This document shows, piece by piece, positions 38,972 through 47,787 of a stretch of 64,000 bases of DNA. The notes under the pieces were generated by a model that saw nothing but the letters and a program-made list of their open reading frames with translations, was not told the origin of the DNA and did not search any database. Source of the DNA: Kangiella marina (GTDB taxonomy: Bacteria; Pseudomonadota; Gammaproteobacteria; Enterobacterales; Kangiellaceae). The position numbers and the translations under genes are program-made. The stretch is from positions 992,001 to 1,056,000 of the forward strand of contig NZ_BAABFV010000001.1 of assembly GCF_039541235.1 (NCBI RefSeq), read 5' to 3'. How positions within the stretch are numbered: position 1 is the first letter of the stretch; every line of letters begins with the position of its first letter.

Positions 38972-38985
38972 AATGAACGTTCATT
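38972..38985. promoter_or_regulatory. TetR-type operator
   Basis: AATGAACGTTCATT is a perfect 14-bp palindrome ending 15 bp before the tetR start codon. The TGAACGTTCA core resembles operators of AcrR/TetR repressors of RND pumps. It would allow autoregulation of the tetR-RND operon. Confidence 0.7.
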
Positions 38986-39000
38986 TTATTGTATTTAACT

Positions 39001-39588
39001 ATGTCCAAGAAGCATCAAATTCTTGAGGCAGCGATTCGTTCTTTTGTCGAACGCGGCCTGCAAGGCTCATCGATGGCGCTAGTCGCCAAGGAAGCCGAAG
39101 TTGCAACAGGCAGTGTTTACAACTATTTCGAGGGGAAGGAACACCTGATCAACGAATGCTTCCTCTATGTCAAACAGAATGAAGTTGAGTTTTTGCTCAA
39201 GCACTATGATCCCGGAACCAGTTTTGAAGCGCGCTTCAAGAAGGTCTATACCTCGACCATTCACTTTATGCTCGATAACTGTCATTACTTCAGGTTTTTA
39301 CACTTGTACGCCTTTTCTCCGGTTATTACGCAGGAAACGCGAGACAAGCTCTACCCTGTCTTTGAAACCTTTATCAAGCTTTATGAAGATGCTTACAAAG
39401 CAGGTGTCATTGGTTCCCCAGATGCCCCCGAACAACACTTATCGATCTATGGTGGAATCAGCTACTTAATGCATTATTACTATGTCAGCCAAATCGACAT
39501 TTCCGACGAAAAAATTGAATCAATGGTCAACTTTGCCTGGGCTGCTTTAAGCAACTCCAAGCAAAAGACGCAAGGACAGACAGCATGA
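39001..39588 (+). CDS. TetR/AcrR-family transcriptional regulator
   Basis: The start is the ATG at 39001 (195 residues, MSKKHQILEAAIRSFVERG); a TTG four codons upstream would run into the operator. The N-terminal helix-turn-helix is visible as GSSMALVAKEAEVATGSVYNYFEGKEHLI (two blocks, residues 22-50), and the C-terminal region is the ligand-binding domain. It overlaps the membrane fusion protein gene by 4 bp (ATGA). It probably represses the downstream efflux operon and itself through the palindrome at 38972. The inducer is unknown. Confidence 0.93.
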   Translation: MSKKHQILEAAIRSFVERGLQGSSMALVAKEAEVATGSVYNYFEGKEHLINECFLYVKQNEVEFLLKHYDPGTSFEARFKKVYTSTIHFMLDNCHYFRFLHLYAFSPVITQETRDKLYPVFETFIKLYEDAYKAGVIGSPDAPEQHLSIYGGISYLMHYYYVSQIDISDEKIESMVNFAWAALSNSKQKTQGQTA

Positions 39589-40730
39589 AAAAACTATTAC
39601 TAGTCGGCACACTTTTAATGGCCTCTAGCGCATCACTGAGCTTTGCAGCACAGCAAGGCGAGCAACAGGCCGTGCCCGTAGAAGTCACTGAAGTCACTTC
39701 GGAGACGACAACCATCACACAAAACTTGCCTGGACGTGTTGTTGCCATTCGCACTTCGGAAGTTCGAGCGCGAGTAAACGGCATTCTCGAAAAGCGAATT
39801 TTCACCGAAGGCCAAGATGTCAAACAAGGGCAACCCTTATTCCAAATTGATGATCGCGTCATGAAGGCAAACTACGCCGCAGCCAAAGCGGATTTGAGCA
39901 ATGCAGTGGCTCAGCAAAAACTCAACAAGCAAACCTTAAAACGTTATGAAGAGTTATTGAAGCAAGGCGCTGTCAGCCAACAAGAATACGATACTTACCT
40001 CGCTCAAAGCCAGCAGGCAGATGCCCGCGTGGAACAAGCAAAAGCAGAACTGGCAAAAGCACAAATTAGCCTAGATTATGCGACGGTTGAAGCTCCTATT
40101 TCTGGCCGCATTGGTCGTGCCTTAGTCACCGAAGGTACTTTGGTCAGCGAGACTAACGCCACACATTTAGCAACCATCGAACAGCTAAGCGAGGTTTACG
40201 TCGACTTTACGCGCTCACCAACGGAACTCAATAAAATGCGTGATCTGTTTTCGAACTCTGACGCGACCGATTCTGAAACTCAGAGCATCGAAATTTTGTT
40301 CAACGATGGCACACCCTATGAACACCCCGGTCACCTTGAGTTTTCAAGTTTATCGGTCGATCCGGACACCGGCTCAGTGCAACTCAGAGCCCTCGTAAAA
40401 AACCCTGATTACAAGCTACTACCAGGGATGTTTGTTCGAGTGAAGGCGCCCGTTGCTGACTCACAAAGCTTGCTGCAAGTGCCACAAAAAGCGGTCCAAA
40501 TGACTGCTCAGGGCGCCATGGTCAAAGTCGTTAAAGAGGGCAAATTAGCCATGCAGGCGGTTGAGCTGGGTCCCATGATAGGCACTGGCTGGGTAGTCAA
40601 GAAAGGCCTCAGTAAAGGTGATCAAGTCATCGTCAGCAATACCCAGTTCTTACAACCGGGAACACCGGTACAAATTTTGCCAAGCACCACCAAACCGACA
40701 GAACCAGAAGCGTCTCATACGCAACAATAG
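39585..40730 (+). CDS. RND efflux periplasmic adaptor (membrane fusion protein), AcrA-like
   Basis: The 381-residue adaptor has a signal peptide (about residues 1-21, ending SFA), a lipoyl/barrel-sandwich split around a coiled-coil hairpin (about 90-165) and a membrane-proximal beta domain. SEVRARVNGILEKRIFTEGQ and ISLDYATVEAPISGRIGRALV are characteristic of the AcrA/MexA group. Unlike AcrA there is no lipobox cysteine, so this adaptor is probably soluble or held by interactions. It overlaps tetR by 4 bp and precedes the pump by 9 bp. Confidence 0.93.
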   Translation: MKKLLLVGTLLMASSASLSFAAQQGEQQAVPVEVTEVTSETTTITQNLPGRVVAIRTSEVRARVNGILEKRIFTEGQDVKQGQPLFQIDDRVMKANYAAAKADLSNAVAQQKLNKQTLKRYEELLKQGAVSQQEYDTYLAQSQQADARVEQAKAELAKAQISLDYATVEAPISGRIGRALVTEGTLVSETNATHLATIEQLSEVYVDFTRSPTELNKMRDLFSNSDATDSETQSIEILFNDGTPYEHPGHLEFSSLSVDPDTGSVQLRALVKNPDYKLLPGMFVRVKAPVADSQSLLQVPQKAVQMTAQGAMVKVVKEGKLAMQAVELGPMIGTGWVVKKGLSKGDQVIVSNTQFLQPGTPVQILPSTTKPTEPEASHTQQ

Positions 40731-40739
40731 GCACTCTCT

Positions 40740-43700
40740 ATGGCACAGTTTTTTATTAATCGACCAATCTTTGCATGGGTCATCTCGTTACTGATACTGC
40801 TTGGCGGCGCGCTCGCCGTGCAGAACCTGCCCGTAATGGCGTACCCAGACATATCTCCGCCACAGGTCACAGTGACGGCTAGTTACCCTGGTGCTTCGGC
40901 CAAAGTCATCGAAGACACGGTAACCAGCGTCATCGAGGAAGAAATGAACGGTATCGAGGGCTTGCGCTACATTAAGTCGGAAAGTTCGCGCACCGGCACT
41001 TCGACCATTGTCCTAACTTTTGCTACTGGGACTGACACCGATATCGCTGGGGTTGAGGTGCAAAACCGCTTAAAACGGGTTGAGGCACGCTTACCAGCGT
41101 CAGTTCGAACTCAGGGTGTGAATATTGATAAAACCCGTCCAGACTTTTTAATGGTGGTGTCACTGTATTCCCCTAACGGTACGCATGATGCTACCGATCT
41201 GGGTGATTACGTTGACCGCGCCATACTCGGCGAAATGCGTCGAATCGATGGTATTGGTAGCGCCCAACTCTTTAGCTCAACTTACGCCATGCGTATCTGG
41301 GTTGACCCAAAACAGATGGCTTCATACGCCATTACGCCGAGTGAAATTTCTCAGGCTATTCGTGATCAAAACGCACAACTAGCGACTGGTGAGTTGGGCT
41401 CGTTACCCTCACCCAGTAACCAACAAATTAACGCAACGATTTTAGTGCCATCGCGATTATCGACGCCCGAAGAATTCGGCAATATTATTCTGCGTTCATC
41501 CAGCGATGGCGCCGTGGTTCGTCTAAAAGATGTTGCGGACATTGAGCGTGGCGCCAATAATTATGGTTCCGCGGCCATGCTAAATGGTCAAGATTCCGCT
41601 GCATTCGCGCTGAAGCTGAGTAATGCTGGTAATGCACTGGAAGCCGCCGAGGCCGTCAAAAACAAAATGACGGAATTGGAACAATACTTCCCTGACGATG
41701 TTGAGTGGGTGATTCCTTACGACACGTCGATCTTCGTCGACGAGTCAATTAGCCAAGTGTTACAGACCTTGATTGAAGCGGTGTTCCTCGTAACACTGGT
41801 CATGTTTTTATTCCTACAAAGCTGGCGCACCACCTTAATCCCGCTTATCGTCGTTCCTGTCTCTTTGATTGGTACGGGGATGGGGCTTTACTTGCTCGGC
41901 TTCTCTATTAACATGCTGACCATGTTCGCCATGGTGTTAGCCATCGGTATCGTGGTCGATGACGCCATTATCGTTGTCGAAAATATTAAACGTATTCTCG
42001 ACGAAGAAGATATTGGCCCTTATCAAGCGACCAAGAAAGCCATGAAGCAGATTTCTGGCGCCATTATTGGTACCACGGCTGTGTTGATTGCAGTATTTAT
42101 TCCGATGGCTTTCTTCTCAGGTTCCGTCGGTCGCATTTACCAGCAGTTCTCGCTGACCATTGTACTCAGCGTTTCTATTTCTGCATTCCTCTCCTTGTCA
42201 TTAAGCCCAGCCATCGCGCAAGGTCTATTGAAGAAGGAAAAAGAAAGAAAAAAAGAATGGGCGCCGTTCCGTTGGTTCAATAAAGGCTTCAACACGTTCA
42301 CTGATACTTACATGACCAACGTCAAAAAGCTATTCAGCAAAACCGGCTTGTTGATCACCATGGGCGTCTTTGCTGTGATTACCGCGTTTGTTGGCTGGCG
42401 CTTTGCCAGTATGCCAACAGGCTTTGTACCGTCCGAAGATCAAGGATTCATCGTCGCATCGTCGTTAATGCCATCAGGTTCAACGCGTGCTCGTACTTTA
42501 GAGTTAACCAAAAAAACCGATGCATGGTTCCTAGAGCAACCCGAAGTCGAGCGAATCATTACGGTCGCGGGATTCAGCTTCTTTGGAACTGGACAAAATA
42601 CGTCGATTACTTTTGTTAACTTGAAGCCTTGGGGCGAACGTGAAGAAATGCGTCACGCCGATCAACTCGCAGGTGCAGCCACTGCTGAGTTCACAAAGTT
42701 CCAAGAAGGCAACACCTTTGTCTTCAACATGCCCTCCATCCCAGGCTTAGGTAACAGCAGCGGTTTTGACTTCCAGTTACAGGACAAATCAGGCGTCGGC
42801 ACGCAACAATTAATGGGGGCGGCCTTTCAGCTAATTGGTATGGCCGGTGAGTCAGGCAAGTTTGCAGAAATTCGTCCGGATACTCTTCCGCCAGCACCGC
42901 TTCTAACCTTTGAAGTTGATCGTGTCAAAGCACGCTCACTGGGCATTGATATTGGTGAGTTAAACAACACGCTACAAATTGCCTTAGGTTCAGCCTACAT
43001 CAATGACTATGTCGAAGGTCAAAAAGTCCGCCAAGTATGGATTCAATCCGATGCAGAAACACGCTCCACTCCCGATGAAATCCTCAGCATGCAGATCCGA
43101 AACAACAAGGGCGATCTCGTTAACCTTTCTGAAGTTGCTACCGCCAAGTGGACTGAAGCACCAGCCAAGCTCACTCGATACAACGGATCACCGTCGATGC
43201 CGATCACCGGTAACGGTGGCCCAGGGGTTAGCTCGGGTGAAGCTATGATGTTAATGGAGCAATTTGCAGAGCAACTACCCAAAGGTATTGGTTACGAGTG
43301 GTCCGGGCAATCGCTCGAAGAAAAAGTAGCCGGTAACCAAACCGCGTTACTCTTTAGCTTATCCTTTTTGGTCATTTTCCTGGTGTTAGCAGCACTCTAT
43401 GAAAGCTGGTCAGTACCACTGTCTGTTGTTTTAGTCGTGCCACTCGGTATTTTAGGCTCCATTCTTTTTGCAGAATTAAGCTCGATGGCCAATGACATCT
43501 ACTTCAAGGTCGGGCTAATTACCATTATTGGCCTGTCGGCGAAAAACGCGATTCTTATCGTCGAGTTTGCGCGCGAGGCACAGGGCGAAGGGAAAAGCGC
43601 GCTGGAAGCAGTGACCGAAGCCTGTCGCTTACGCTTACGTCCTATCCTGATGACCTCATTAGCGTTCATCATGGGCGTGTTGCCTTTGGTACTTGCCACA

Positions 43701-43880
43701 GGCGCAGGCTCTGCCAGTCGCCAAGCGATTGGGACCAGCGTTATGGGCGGTATGATTTCCGCGGCTGTGCTGGCCATTTTCTTCGTGCCCGTATTCTACT
43801 TGCTGGTGCGTAAGATCTTCCCGAGAAAGCTAAAACATTACGAACTTGCCGCTAAAGGTATGGAGATTAAAGATGACTAA
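40740..43880 (+). CDS. RND-family multidrug efflux pump, AcrB/MexB-like (HAE1)
   Basis: The 1046-residue inner-membrane antiporter has twelve expected transmembrane helices and two large periplasmic loops. It begins MAQFFINRPIFAWVISLLIL, typical of HAE1 pumps. The proton-relay aspartates are in GIVVDDAIIVVENI, and the helix-10 lysine is in LSAKNAILIVEFA. GFVPSEDQG is present. It extrudes drugs, detergents or bile-like compounds to the TolC-like partner using the proton gradient. It overlaps the outer-membrane factor by 8 bp. Confidence 0.96.
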   Translation: MAQFFINRPIFAWVISLLILLGGALAVQNLPVMAYPDISPPQVTVTASYPGASAKVIEDTVTSVIEEEMNGIEGLRYIKSESSRTGTSTIVLTFATGTDTDIAGVEVQNRLKRVEARLPASVRTQGVNIDKTRPDFLMVVSLYSPNGTHDATDLGDYVDRAILGEMRRIDGIGSAQLFSSTYAMRIWVDPKQMASYAITPSEISQAIRDQNAQLATGELGSLPSPSNQQINATILVPSRLSTPEEFGNIILRSSSDGAVVRLKDVADIERGANNYGSAAMLNGQDSAAFALKLSNAGNALEAAEAVKNKMTELEQYFPDDVEWVIPYDTSIFVDESISQVLQTLIEAVFLVTLVMFLFLQSWRTTLIPLIVVPVSLIGTGMGLYLLGFSINMLTMFAMVLAIGIVVDDAIIVVENIKRILDEEDIGPYQATKKAMKQISGAIIGTTAVLIAVFIPMAFFSGSVGRIYQQFSLTIVLSVSISAFLSLSLSPAIAQGLLKKEKERKKEWAPFRWFNKGFNTFTDTYMTNVKKLFSKTGLLITMGVFAVITAFVGWRFASMPTGFVPSEDQGFIVASSLMPSGSTRARTLELTKKTDAWFLEQPEVERIITVAGFSFFGTGQNTSITFVNLKPWGEREEMRHADQLAGAATAEFTKFQEGNTFVFNMPSIPGLGNSSGFDFQLQDKSGVGTQQLMGAAFQLIGMAGESGKFAEIRPDTLPPAPLLTFEVDRVKARSLGIDIGELNNTLQIALGSAYINDYVEGQKVRQVWIQSDAETRSTPDEILSMQIRNNKGDLVNLSEVATAKWTEAPAKLTRYNGSPSMPITGNGGPGVSSGEAMMLMEQFAEQLPKGIGYEWSGQSLEEKVAGNQTALLFSLSFLVIFLVLAALYESWSVPLSVVLVVPLGILGSILFAELSSMANDIYFKVGLITIIGLSAKNAILIVEFAREAQGEGKSALEAVTEACRLRLRPILMTSLAFIMGVLPLVLATGAGSASRQAIGTSVMGGMISAAVLAIFFVPVFYLLVRKIFPRKLKHYELAAKGMEIKDD

Positions 43881-45360
43881 ATCGTTAACCAGCAAAAGCC
43901 TAACCTCCGTCACGGCCTTGGCAGCTAGTTTGATTTTATCTGGCTGTCTATCCATGGCGCCGAGTAACGAGCGCCCGCAAACTTCTATTGAGCAAAGCCT
44001 TGGGAAAAATCTGGTAGCTCAGGATGCCGCTTTTACGCTTGAAGCTTGGCAGGACTTTTTTCCTGATTCCAACGCACGAGTCATGATTGAAGAAGCACTG
44101 CAGTCGAATACAGACTTGCGCATTGCTATCGCGCGCATGGCGGAGATCGAAGGGCGTTATCAAATTCAACGTGAGGATTTATTTCCCACAATTAATGGTG
44201 AAGTCAGTCAATCGCGCACTAAAAACTCGGCTAACGTTTTCACGATTCCCGGCGTTGATAGCATTCAGGATGTGTACAGCGCAAACGTCGGTTTAATGTC
44301 GTACGAATTGGACTTATTTGGCCGTGTACGTTCACTGAATAATGCTGCACTGGCGCAATACTTATCCAGCGCCGAAGCAGCACGCTCCGTCAAACTAACC
44401 GTGATTGCGCAAACCGCAAATGCTTATTACAGTTGGATTTCGGCCCACCGCAGTTTAAATCTGGCAGAAAAGACGTTGCAAAGTCGCCAGGATAGCCTCG
44501 ACTTAATTCAAAAGCGGTTAGATACAGGCATAGCCAGTGAACTCGATTTAGCACAAGCTCAAGCCGCACTAGCCACCGTTAGTGCGCAGAAGGCTCGCTT
44601 TGAACGCGCTCATGCCTCTGCCAAGAGTGCATTAGAATTGCTGATCGGCAAACCGCTGTCTACCGTGGACTTTGATAGCCAACAACTACAGTTGGTTGAG
44701 ATGGCTATAGAGCTTCCTGACAACATTAACTCGGATGTGCTATTAAGTCGCCCTGACGTACTGTCTGCGGAACAAAGTTTATATGCCGCAAACGCTAATA
44801 TCGGCGCCGCTCGAGCCGCCTTCTTTCCGTCCATCAGTTTAACCGGGCAATACGGTTACTCCAGTACCGAGTTTGATAATTTATTTGATAGCGACTCGAA
44901 GACTTGGAGCTTTATGCCGTCAATTCGCATCCCTATTTTCAACAATGGATTGCAAGCGAATGTAGACATCGCTGAAGCACAGCAACAGCGCTTAATAGCA
45001 GAATATGAAAAAGCCGTGCAGCAAGCATTCTCCGAGGTTTATCAATTAATGACAAACCGCTCAACCTATCATGGAGAACTGCAAGCCAACCGCTCTCTGG
45101 TTAAAGCACAAAGTAAACGCCTGAGGTTAGCAGAAGCAAAATACAAAGCCGGCCTAGCGAGTTATCTTGAAGTGTTAAACGCGCAACAAGATAAGTTCTC
45201 GGCAGAACAAGCGCTGCTCGAAACCGAACGTGCACAACTGGCGAATGTTATTTCGTTATACAAAGCTTTAGGCGGCGGCGACAAAGCAGTAACTTATGAG
45301 CCTCAGAAGAACGCTGAAGCAAGTGATTCAGAAATGACACGTTCTGGAGATGCTGAATAA
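43873..45360 (+). CDS. Outer-membrane efflux lipoprotein, OprM/NodT family
   Basis: I use the ATG at 43873 (495 residues, MTKSLTSKSLTSVTALA); the longer ORF would add nine residues translated from inside the pump gene. A lipoprotein signal ends in LILSGC. The two OEP repeats (about residues 60-250 and 270-460) show paired coiled coils with conserved EAWQDFFPD, VGLMSYELDLFGRVRSLNNA, RPDVLSAEQSLYAANANIGAARAAFFPSISLTG blocks and YKAGLASYLEVLNAQ. It completes the tripartite pump and is followed by a terminator. Confidence 0.94.
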   Translation: MTKSLTSKSLTSVTALAASLILSGCLSMAPSNERPQTSIEQSLGKNLVAQDAAFTLEAWQDFFPDSNARVMIEEALQSNTDLRIAIARMAEIEGRYQIQREDLFPTINGEVSQSRTKNSANVFTIPGVDSIQDVYSANVGLMSYELDLFGRVRSLNNAALAQYLSSAEAARSVKLTVIAQTANAYYSWISAHRSLNLAEKTLQSRQDSLDLIQKRLDTGIASELDLAQAQAALATVSAQKARFERAHASAKSALELLIGKPLSTVDFDSQQLQLVEMAIELPDNINSDVLLSRPDVLSAEQSLYAANANIGAARAAFFPSISLTGQYGYSSTEFDNLFDSDSKTWSFMPSIRIPIFNNGLQANVDIAEAQQQRLIAEYEKAVQQAFSEVYQLMTNRSTYHGELQANRSLVKAQSKRLRLAEAKYKAGLASYLEVLNAQQDKFSAEQALLETERAQLANVISLYKALGGGDKAVTYEPQKNAEASDSEMTRSGDAE

Positions 45361-45392
45361 ACAACCGCAAGTTTATTCCTCTCCGTTCCCCT

Positions 45393-45418
45393 AGGCCCTG
45401 CTTAGCAGGGCCTTTTTT
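45393..45418 (+). terminator. Intrinsic terminator of the efflux operon
   Basis: AGGCCCTGC (45393-45401) pairs with GCAGGGCCT (45405-45413) around TTA, followed by a T run. It lies 33 bp after the stop codon and 16 bp before the first attC of the cassette array. Confidence 0.92.
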
Positions 45419-45433
45419 AATCCTCAGAGAAAA

Positions 45434-45520
45434 TTAACGCTTTACTCACAGGCAAAGTTTTCTGGTGCTTGTTTTAGCAAAAACGAAGCAGTAAACAAGC
45501 CTGTGCAGCAACTTGTTATG
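45434..45520 (-). other. attC recombination site a
   Basis: On the minus strand the site runs from CATAACAAG to GCGTTAA. Inner arms GCCTGTG and CACAGGC pair. It begins four bases after the stop codon of the serine hydrolase gene and marks the distal end of the array. Confidence 0.8.
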
Positions 45521-45523
45521 AAT

Positions 45524-47020
45524 TTAATTTTTCGTTAGATTGCTTATTCTTTCTTGGGCATTTTTACACCAGTGACAATTTTCGTCAGGCGCCAGCTTCA
45601 ACGATTTCTTGAAACTGGAAATCGCCAATTCTATTTGCCCTACTTCCACATAGCCTTCACCCAAACTATCCCATAGATTTCCATCATCCGGAAATAACTT
45701 TACATTCAACTTAAGTAGTTCTAACGCCCAATCTGTGTGCTTATTGACATAAAAATAGATCCTCGACAAGCGATTAATTACAGCAGAGCTGATAGTTTTG
45801 TTGCCCGTTGTTAGCTGATAATGGTTCAGCAGCTGAACACCCGAGACTGTTTTCGTTTTCGTAACGTACTCATCAATTACTCTGTATGGATTCAGTTCCA
45901 CAGGTTTAGGTTTGTACCCATCTTCTGCCAGCATTTTATCAATTTCGTAAGCCAGCCATAATGTCCCTTTTGACTCCGTATTTGATAAAAACACAATAAA
46001 TATTTCTTCTTCAGGACGCCAAATTATAGAAGATCTAAATGTTCCATTATTACCATTATGAGCAATTACTCGATCTGAATAAGTGGAAGTTCCTACTTTC
46101 CAGCCATATCCATAGTAAGTTGAACTCTGGAAGGCATCAACCTGGGCTGGAGTTTCAACATGCCTTGCCGTCAACAGTCGAACTGACTTTTCACTCAAGA
46201 TATCGAAATTATCAAGCGCAACTAGCCACTTGTGTAAATCGGATAGAGTGGACTGTAAGCCTCCGTTCCCTACGAGAATACGCGATACACCGTTTTCTTT
46301 ATATCTTTCAATCGATGTCCCTCGATCATAGAAGTCTTCATAATATCCGTGAGCAAGCGTTAAGGTATTCCAATCAGGCAACAGGTATCCAGTATGCTTC
46401 ATCTCTAATGGCTTAAAAAACACCTGGTTTAAAAATGTTTCATAATCCGTTTGAGCTACCTGCTCAATGATTGCGGAAAGAATGCTATACCCCACATTTG
46501 AATATTTATAACGTTCTCCAGGTTTGAACTCTAACTCACTCGAGAAAACTGTCTCGAAGTAGGAATCTCTTGACACATAGTCAAAATCTCTTCCAGGATA
46601 TTCTTTAAAACCAGCTGTATGAGTTAACAACTGATGTATTGTTATATGCTTTTTATCATTCGGCAGTTTTAAAAAGTAGGCATCTAACGTATCGGTTAAC
46701 TTAAGCTTTTCTTCTTCAACCAGTTTGAGTATTGCAGCCGCTGTAAACTGTTTTGTTAGTGAACTAATGTCGAAAACTGTTAATGGCGAATTAGCTACCT
46801 TCGCTTCTCTTTCAGCTAATCCATAGCCTTTATTGATCAAGGTGGTGTTACCTTGTGTAACTAAAATCGAAGCCGAAACCCCTCTGTGTATATTTTCAGA
46901 TAAATATTTATCAATTCTTTCTGCGTTGATAGAAGGTGATGCCTTAATTTGCAGACCACAACAAGCAAAAAATAAAAACACCGCACAGCGAAATCGATAA
47001 CTTATGTTTGCGTAACTCAA
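45524..47020 (-). CDS. Exported serine beta-lactamase-fold hydrolase with C-terminal TPR region
   Basis: The 498-residue protein has an N-terminal signal (hydrophobic residues 12-27), a class C beta-lactamase/DD-peptidase-like domain (about 33-350) with SxxK at Ser87-Lys90 (SLTK), a YSN motif in RYKYSNVGYSI, and HNGNNGTFRS as the third motif. A C-terminal TPR-like helix pair (about 455-490; LGEGYVEVGQIELAISSF) follows. Members of this family are esterases or peptidases more often than antibiotic resistance enzymes. The start is TTG at 47020. An ATG AAT TGA minimal reading frame overlaps it, so the true start is uncertain. It is the distal cassette, unusually long for one. Confidence 0.82.
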   Translation of the reverse strand: MSYANISYRFRCAVFLFFACCGLQIKASPSINAERIDKYLSENIHRGVSASILVTQGNTTLINKGYGLAEREAKVANSPLTVFDISSLTKQFTAAAILKLVEEEKLKLTDTLDAYFLKLPNDKKHITIHQLLTHTAGFKEYPGRDFDYVSRDSYFETVFSSELEFKPGERYKYSNVGYSILSAIIEQVAQTDYETFLNQVFFKPLEMKHTGYLLPDWNTLTLAHGYYEDFYDRGTSIERYKENGVSRILVGNGGLQSTLSDLHKWLVALDNFDILSEKSVRLLTARHVETPAQVDAFQSSTYYGYGWKVGTSTYSDRVIAHNGNNGTFRSSIIWRPEEEIFIVFLSNTESKGTLWLAYEIDKMLAEDGYKPKPVELNPYRVIDEYVTKTKTVSGVQLLNHYQLTTGNKTISSAVINRLSRIYFYVNKHTDWALELLKLNVKLFPDDGNLWDSLGEGYVEVGQIELAISSFKKSLKLAPDENCHWCKNAQERISNLTKN

Positions 47021-47042
47021 TTCATATACACCCTTTTAAATT

Positions 47043-47141
47043 CATAACGCCTCACTAATGGACGCATAATTGCTTGACTAAAATTAGCGAGGAAAGGAGC
47101 ACAAGCCAAGCGTTTTGCGTCCTTTTGAGTAACATGTTAGC
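47043..47141 (-). other. attC recombination site b
   Basis: Minus-strand ends are GCTAACATG and GGCGTTATG. Inner complementary arms are GGACGC (minus strand, left part) and GCGTCC (right part). The stop codon of the 58-residue ORF lies inside its first core. Confidence 0.85.
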
Positions 47142-47313
47142 TATACTTTGCACAGTTACTAGACCGATCATACTTGATTGATTTAACAAATTGAGGGTAA
47201 CCGTCATTAGTTTTATATGAAACTACCACTTGCTTGCCCATCACGTTAACTTGAAAAGCAGGAGAGTAGTAAACTCTAATTGGAGAAACTAATAAAAGAC
47301 GCGACCCAACCAC
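47137..47313 (-). CDS. Short cassette ORF, possibly the 3' remnant of a larger gene
   Basis: This 58-codon frame begins at GTG (47313) and ends with TAA inside attC site b. The peptide contains LLLVSPIRVYYSPAFQVNV, then GKQVVVSYKTNDGYPQF, and ends SSNCAKYS. The amino-acid mix looks coding (mixed beta), and the stop is in the usual cassette position. There is no ribosome-binding site and no attC between it and the preceding gene, whose stop is only 18 bp away. It is therefore either a small gene or the tail of one truncated by deletion. No family is recognised. Confidence 0.45.
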   Translation of the reverse strand: MVGSRLLLVSPIRVYYSPAFQVNVMGKQVVVSYKTNDGYPQFVKSIKYDRSSNCAKYS

Positions 47314-47331
47314 TAGTTAAAGGTAACTTTG

Positions 47332-47718
47332 TTAGATGCCGTAAATGAGAAAAGCAAAACCAAGTGTACTAAAAATACACACCAATCGAACAGTCCAAAT
47401 AGGCAGCTTCTCTCCCAAATATTTAACAATACCTTCTAATTTTCTATCATTCAGTATTCCTATGGCTAGTACAGCAGCTATAGATAAATAACCAACAAAG
47501 CTAAAGACTATCGGATATTTCGCAGTGTTGGCTGACAAAATAAGTGAAACTCCCAACATAACTCTAACAGCTACATCGCTATATCTTGCTACCTTTGAAG
47601 TTACGAGATATGGCATACTCTCTACTAGTTTTTTCGGAAAAAGCACACAAAACATACTTAACAAAACCATCCCGAAAGCAATCAGAACTATGATAATTTG
47701 CCATATAGTGTAGTTCAA
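47332..47718 (-). CDS. Small four-helix membrane protein (cassette gene)
   Basis: The 128-residue protein has about four transmembrane segments (residues 5-25, 45-62, 68-86 and 105-126) and no recognised family. Translation starts at TTG (47718) with GAGG ten bases upstream, a ribosome-binding site overlapping the cassette junction core GTTAGAG. Its stop TAA is the start of a TAACAAAG core, but the rest of the attC is missing. Hydrophobic small proteins are common among integron cassettes. Function unknown. Confidence 0.65.
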   Translation of the reverse strand: MNYTIWQIIIVLIAFGMVLLSMFCVLFPKKLVESMPYLVTSKVARYSDVAVRVMLGVSLILSANTAKYPIVFSFVGYLSIAAVLAIGILNDRKLEGIVKYLGEKLPIWTVRLVCIFSTLGFAFLIYGI

Positions 47719-47730
47719 CTCAATTAACCT

Positions 47731-47787
47731 CTAACGCCTTGCTAAGTGGCGCCGTTTTCGGCGTCCTTGCTTGAGCGCGTTGTTAAA
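47731..47787 (-). other. attC recombination site c (short form)
   Basis: At 57 bp this is one of the two short sites. Minus-strand ends are TTTAACAACGC and GGCGTTAG; inner arms are GGACGCC and GGCGCC around AAAACG. The preceding gene reads through 46 bp of it. Confidence 0.85.
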
